Shown here piece by piece: positions 60,935 to 64,000 of a stretch of 64,000 nt of DNA. This DNA comes from Methanomassiliicoccaceae archaeon UBA370 (lineage in GTDB: Archaea; Thermoplasmatota; Thermoplasmata; Methanomassiliicoccales; Methanomethylophilaceae): positions 1 to 64,000 of the forward strand of contig DAUY01000002.1 in the NCBI GenBank assembly GCA_002505345.1. Reading direction: 5' to 3'. The position numbers and the translations under genes were made by a program. Below the pieces are notes generated by a model. The model made no database searches, had not been told where the DNA came from, and saw only the letters and a list, made by a program, of their open reading frames with translations. The number at the start of each line of letters is the position of its first letter. The first letter of the stretch is position 1.

Positions 60935-61737
60935 AAGACGTCAAAGTGTGCGTACTCAGGATAGAGGGTACGAACTGCGAGGATGAGATGGCAGACGCCT
61001 TCAGCATGGTGGGCGCCGTTCCGGAGAAGGTACACCTTAAGCAGATGGAGAGGAACGCTCCCGCGGGCCTCGGCCGGAGCTTGGAAGAATACGATATATT
61101 GGCATTCCCCGGAGGGTTCTCCGCCGGAGACTACGTGAGGGCCGGAGCGATATTCGCGGCGAGGATCAAAAGTTTGATGGGTCCGCAGCTCAAGAGCTTC
61201 GTCGAGTCGGGGAAGCCGGTTCTCGGAGTGTGCAACGGATTTCAGATCCTGGTCGAACTGGGCCTTCTGCCCGCTTTGGAGGGGACCATGTCGGAGACCC
61301 CGACGGCCGCGCTCTACACTAACGACTCCGGAAGGTTCGAATGCCGCCCCACGGTCCTCAGGAACGACGACAACGGAAAATGCCTGTTCGTCTCCGAGAT
61401 TCCGAGGAAGAGCCTTGTCATGTTCCCTTCAGCGCACGCGGAGGGCAAGCTCATGAGCAACGACCCGGATTTCGTAAACAAGCTGGAAGACAACGGCCAG
61501 ATAGTGTTCCGTTACGTCAACCCCGACGGAAGCGACGCTGAATATCCATGGAATCCCAACGGTTCGCCCTCGGACATAGCGGGAATATGCAACCCTGCCG
61601 GGAACGTCCTGGGCATGATGCCCCACCCCGAGCGCGTAATGACCCGTTTCACCCGCCCGGACTGGACGAGGAACCCCGGCTCCGTAGAGGGGGACGGCAT
61701 GATGATCTTCAGGTCGGTGATGAACAGCCTAAGGTGA
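60931..61737 (+). CDS. purQ: Phosphoribosylformylglycinamidine synthase subunit PurQ
   Basis: 268-residue class I glutamine amidotransferase supplying ammonia to PurL. FPGGFSAGDYVRAGAI, the nucleophile Cys in VLGVCNGFQILVELGLLP, and MMPHPERV with His and Glu complete the triad. GTG start at 60931 shares bases with the purL TGA; later ATGs would remove the first strand. Slightly longer than minimal PurQ, as in other archaea. Converges with the riboflavin kinase gene. Confidence 0.96.
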   Translation: MKDVKVCVLRIEGTNCEDEMADAFSMVGAVPEKVHLKQMERNAPAGLGRSLEEYDILAFPGGFSAGDYVRAGAIFAARIKSLMGPQLKSFVESGKPVLGVCNGFQILVELGLLPALEGTMSETPTAALYTNDSGRFECRPTVLRNDDNGKCLFVSEIPRKSLVMFPSAHAEGKLMSNDPDFVNKLEDNGQIVFRYVNPDGSDAEYPWNPNGSPSDIAGICNPAGNVLGMMPHPERVMTRFTRPDWTRNPGSVEGDGMMIFRSVMNSLR

Positions 61738-61740
61738 AGA

Positions 61741-62397
61741 TCAGATGTTGACCCTGACTTCGATGGGGTCCCGGTCGCTAAGGCTCAGAGTGCGCCTCAA
61801 GTGATACTGGCACACCACCTCGATCACGTCTGCGTAGTGGGACCTCTCAGGGACCACGATGGCGCAGTCTATGTTCTTTATCTTGGCCTTGTATGCGACC
61901 ACGTTCCCGAAGGTGCGCCCCTCGCTCTCGAAGCCTGTGATCAGCTGCCCGGCGGTGCCCCTGAGGACTTCGAGTTTACCGGTGTCCTCCTTGTTGACGG
62001 CAATGTTCAGCGTGCCCTCGAAAGGCCTGAATCCCAGCTTGTCCTGGAACTGCTCGATGTAGCCGGGCTGTGATATGTAGTATCCTCCCTCGCCCATGCC
62101 CGAGGCTACGTGCCCCCTCAGGGTCACGTGGTCGGTGAGCTCGAATATCCTGCGGTATTCGTTGTACTCCCGCTTAAGCTCGTCTATCCCATTCTGGGTC
62201 AGCTTTATGCGCTGCCTCCTGGCACCCAGGTCGCGCACGATCAACTTCTCGTCGAGAAGCTCCAGTATGCGCTTGGATGCGGATTGTTGGCTCATTTCAA
62301 GCGTATCCCCCAGTTCTCTGGAGGAGACAGCGATATAATCTTCCATACCGCCCAGCAAAGCTATCCTTTTCAGTGCGGATGTGTATTTATCGTCCAC
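61741..62397 (-). CDS. rbkR: HTH regulator fused to CTP-dependent riboflavin kinase (RbkR)
   Basis: 218-residue fusion. Residues 1-85 are a winged helix (VSSRELGDTLEMSQQSASKRILELL as the helix-turn-helix). Residues ~90-218 are the archaeal CTP-dependent riboflavin kinase (GHVASGMGEGGYYISQPGY, GTLNIAV, ITGFESEGRTFGNVVAYK). The RbkR family makes FMN and regulates riboflavin genes. GTG start at 62397; the gttataaatc element centred about 27 nt upstream fits a leaderless transcript, and an inverted repeat sits just beyond it, a candidate self-operator. Confidence 0.92.
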   Translation of the reverse strand: MDDKYTSALKRIALLGGMEDYIAVSSRELGDTLEMSQQSASKRILELLDEKLIVRDLGARRQRIKLTQNGIDELKREYNEYRRIFELTDHVTLRGHVASGMGEGGYYISQPGYIEQFQDKLGFRPFEGTLNIAVNKEDTGKLEVLRGTAGQLITGFESEGRTFGNVVAYKAKIKNIDCAIVVPERSHYADVIEVVCQYHLRRTLSLSDRDPIEVRVNI

Positions 62398-62418
62398 GTA
62401 TCTCGATGGAAAAAAACA

Positions 62419-62449
62419 GTTATAAATCTACCGTTTTTATTGTAGGTAG
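62419..62449 (-). promoter_or_regulatory. rbkR promoter with possible operator
   Basis: A TATA element (minus strand AGATTTATAAC, about 62419-62430) centred ~27 nt before the GTG start, abutting the inverted repeat CTACC-N12-GGTAG at 62428-62449. The repeat covers the BRE/TATA edge, where a repressor could block TBP/TFB binding. The arms are only 5 bp. Confidence 0.4.
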
Positions 62450-62475
62450 GGATATATTTGTTATATAGAAAATAA

Positions 62476-62498
62476 ACCGCCCAGAAGTTCCGGGCGGT
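62476..62498 (-). terminator. Hairpin terminator after the small membrane protein gene
   Basis: ACCGCCC, a 9-nt loop, then GGGCGGT: a perfect 7-bp stem 8 nt after the stop at 62507 on the minus strand, followed by TTATTTTCTA in that direction. Confidence 0.7.
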
Positions 62499-62506
62499 CT
62501 TATTGT

Positions 62507-62878
62507 TTATCTGACCAGCCTGTCCGCCTTTATCCAGCGTCCGGTCATGGAGTTGGCCGCGATCACGATCTCGATCACACCGATGACAGTGATGATGATG
62601 CCGAACCAGATTTCCATCGCCCCGAACATGGTTACCGCTACGGCCACGCCGGTGGCGAGGGCGGCCATGAACACCACGACGCCCCAGCCTACGGAGCCGT
62701 CGTTCGTGAACAATCCCGCGAGAGCGAAGAAAAGCACTACGACCAGGGCGCCCAGCCACATGTTGGCCGCCTCTGCCGTCTCGGGAACGAAGGCCATTAT
62801 CGTTGCGATGCCCGCAATCAAAGCGCCCAGAATACCGAACCAGAAGCCGGCTTTTACGATCTTAGGTCTAACTGTCAT
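62507..62878 (-). CDS. Small membrane protein, four TM segments
   Basis: 123-residue protein with four hydrophobic segments (GFWFGILGALIAGIATIMAFV, MWLGALVVVLFFALAGLF, GWGVVVFMAALATGVAVAV, IWFGIIITVIGVIEIVIAA). No family I can name. It ends in TAA just before a strong hairpin. It follows the 192-residue membrane protein by 22 nt, and the two probably form an operon. Confidence 0.7.
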   Translation of the reverse strand: MTVRPKIVKAGFWFGILGALIAGIATIMAFVPETAEAANMWLGALVVVLFFALAGLFTNDGSVGWGVVVFMAALATGVAVAVTMFGAMEIWFGIIITVIGVIEIVIAANSMTGRWIKADRLVR

Positions 62879-62900
62879 TTTACTTACCTTACCTCGGGAT

Positions 62901-63479
62901 TCACTTCCTCTTATTTATCGTTGGTTCACAGAGGCCGTTTATGCCCCTCGCTATGACCCAGATGACCGCTTCGATGATCCAAACCATCTGGTACATAGCG
63001 GGTTCGTAGGCCGCGTACGACCCGATCCAGACAACAAGAAGGAGCACGGTCAGCGAACCGAAGATCATGCTGCGGTTATCCTTGAAGTCGTCGTATATCG
63101 ATGCGATCGCAGCAAGGATGAAAGTGATGATAAAAAGCATCAGCGCGACTTCGTGTATGGGGTCGGTGTGCTCGAAGAACGCAACCCACACGAGGAGTAT
63201 TCCGGAGATCATCAGGAGGACGCCCTCCGCGGTCTTGCCGGGGCGGCCTCCGTTGAAAACCATGCCGATGGAACCGAAAGCGAGGAGCATTCCGCCAAGG
63301 GCCATTCCGGACCTCATGTACACGCCGGAATCGGATGATGAGATTTCCTCGATGAGGTCCTCTCCAAACGCCCAGCCTGGCATGTCAGCGATCGAAATTA
63401 TCATCAATATGAAGAACAGGGAGGCGGCCATTATGCTAAGTACGGCGAAGGCGCCACCGCTCTTTTTTTCAGATATCAT
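62901..63479 (-). CDS. Membrane protein of unknown function
   Basis: 192-residue protein with about six hydrophobic segments (AVLSIMAASLFFILMIISIA, GMALGGMLLAFGSIGMVF, GVLLMISGILLVWVAFF, ALMLFIITFILAAIASIY, MIFGSLTVLLLVVWIGSY, MVWIIEAVIWVIARGI). The basic N-terminus MISEKKSGGAF precedes TM1. No motif identified. Divergent from the GPN-loop GTPase gene, with 97 nt between. Confidence 0.7.
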   Translation of the reverse strand: MISEKKSGGAFAVLSIMAASLFFILMIISIADMPGWAFGEDLIEEISSSDSGVYMRSGMALGGMLLAFGSIGMVFNGGRPGKTAEGVLLMISGILLVWVAFFEHTDPIHEVALMLFIITFILAAIASIYDDFKDNRSMIFGSLTVLLLVVWIGSYAAYEPAMYQMVWIIEAVIWVIARGINGLCEPTINKRK

Positions 63480-63576
63480 GCGACGGAATTAGTCCAGGGG
63501 TTAATAACGGTAATGCTTCCCGCATCTGTTGCGGAGGCCAATCAACCTTAAATCGGTATATGGGCTCTCAGTGGAC

Positions 63577-64000
63577 ATGAAGAACATCTTTTTCGTCGGC
63601 ACCGCAGGCTGTGGCAAAAGCACCCTGGTCGCGGCTTACAAGAACTGGCTGGACGAGCAGGGTTTCGACGCTCTGCTTCTGAACCTTGACCCCGGTACCG
63701 ACACCCTCCCGTACGAGCCCGACGTGGACATCCGCGAATGGGTCAACACGGCCGAGGTCATGGAGGAATACGGTCTGGGTCCCAACGGGGCGCAGATCGT
63801 GGCGGCCGACCTGATGGCCATGAACATTTCAAAGATGACCGACGTCGTCAACACGATGAGGTCCGACTATCTGCTGATCGACACCCCCGGACAGCTGGAG
63901 CTGTTCGCGTTCAGGGAGTCCTCGAAGATGACGGTCGAAGCCTTCGGCAGGGAAAGCTCCATGCTCCTCTATCTTTCGGACCCCGCCCTCTGCAAAGATC
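63577..64000 (+). CDS. GPN-loop GTPase (3' end beyond the window)
   Basis: The first 141 codons are present. P-loop VGTAGCGKSTLVAAY, LNLDPGTDTLPYEPDVDIRE, the family-defining Gly-Pro-Asn in YGLGPNGAQIVAADL, and LIDTPGQLELFAF (G3). These identify the archaeal GPN-loop GTPase family related to eukaryotic GPN1-3, which assist RNA polymerase assembly in eukaryotes. ATG at 63577; a TATA-like aatcggtatatggg lies just upstream. Confidence 0.93.
   Translation, partial: MKNIFFVGTAGCGKSTLVAAYKNWLDEQGFDALLLNLDPGTDTLPYEPDVDIREWVNTAEVMEEYGLGPNGAQIVAADLMAMNISKMTDVVNTMRSDYLLIDTPGQLELFAFRESSKMTVEAFGRESSMLLYLSDPALCKD

Noticed and set aside
1..64000. CRISPR arrays, insertion sequences, integrase or attachment sites
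   Set aside because: I saw no regularly spaced repeats, no transposase or integrase gene and no duplicated tRNA 3' end; the tRNA-Lys gene at 49217-49290 shows no adjacent integrated element.

Overview
The window reads as a stretch of a methanogenic archaeal chromosome, most likely from the Methanomassiliicoccales (Thermoplasmata). The archaeal signs are aIF2-gamma, aIF5B, S6e, S28e, L24e, L7Ae, aEF-1-beta, a GINS subunit, pantoate kinase, a CTP-type riboflavin kinase fused to an HTH, TATA boxes placed for leaderless transcripts, and genes packed with ATGA overlaps. A methanogenesis marker 8 gene (43038-43868) points to a methanogen. By my reading, none of the other 64 complete genes ends in TAG (58 TGA, 6 TAA), which fits a pyrrolysine-using methanogen. 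The family placement is inference; no 16S rRNA or mcr gene is present.

Layout. 1-36.7 kb is almost entirely cell-surface glycan biosynthesis. It holds: (i) a galactofuranose/ABC-export block (0-13 kb) with UDP-galactopyranose mutase, GalE, a GlfT2-like transferase, a Wzm-like permease and a Wzt-like ATPase carrying a long Sel1-repeat tail, plus a ferredoxin/pyruvyl-transferase/Sel1 fusion; (ii) a sugar isomerase, a HAD protein, an epimerase and a GT2 (13-18 kb); (iii) GT4, polytopic GT-C-like and membrane-anchored ectoprotein genes (18-22.6 kb), including a GT4 gene interrupted by an in-frame TAG; (iv) a three-gene set that looks like a whole GDP-D-glycero-alpha-D-manno-heptose pathway (24-27.1 kb); (v) GT2/DPM-like genes, two branched-chain amino acid genes, two GT4 genes, a DedA protein, and a second GT-C plus ectoprotein cassette (27-36.7 kb).

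36.7-45.2 kb is housekeeping: rpl7ae-rps28e-rpl24e-ndk-infB-SIS, rps6e-aIF2-gamma-PIN, then the methanogen genes mmp8, a cyclophilin and a DUF1638 protein. 45.2-49.3 kb is a small accessory zone with a frameshifted acyltransferase, a DUF5714 protein, an MFS-UspA fusion and tRNA-Lys(CTT). 49.4-64 kb returns to housekeeping: CBS, MBL-fold, GINS, Toprim, tmk, coaBC, pantoate kinase, DUF357, prs, proS, trmI, purSLQ, HTH-riboflavin kinase, two small membrane proteins and the start of a GPN-loop GTPase.

The surface genes fit together as nucleotide-sugar supply (GalE/Glf, HddC/HddA/GmhAB, PGI/PMI), cytoplasmic assembly (GT2/GT4), export (ABC) and outside-facing transfer (DPM-like plus GT-C). The most notable items are the TAG-interrupted glycosyltransferase, the Sel1 fusions and the archaeal heptose pathway. 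No intergenic stretch exceeds about 250 bp, and I saw no CRISPR array, insertion sequence or rRNA gene.
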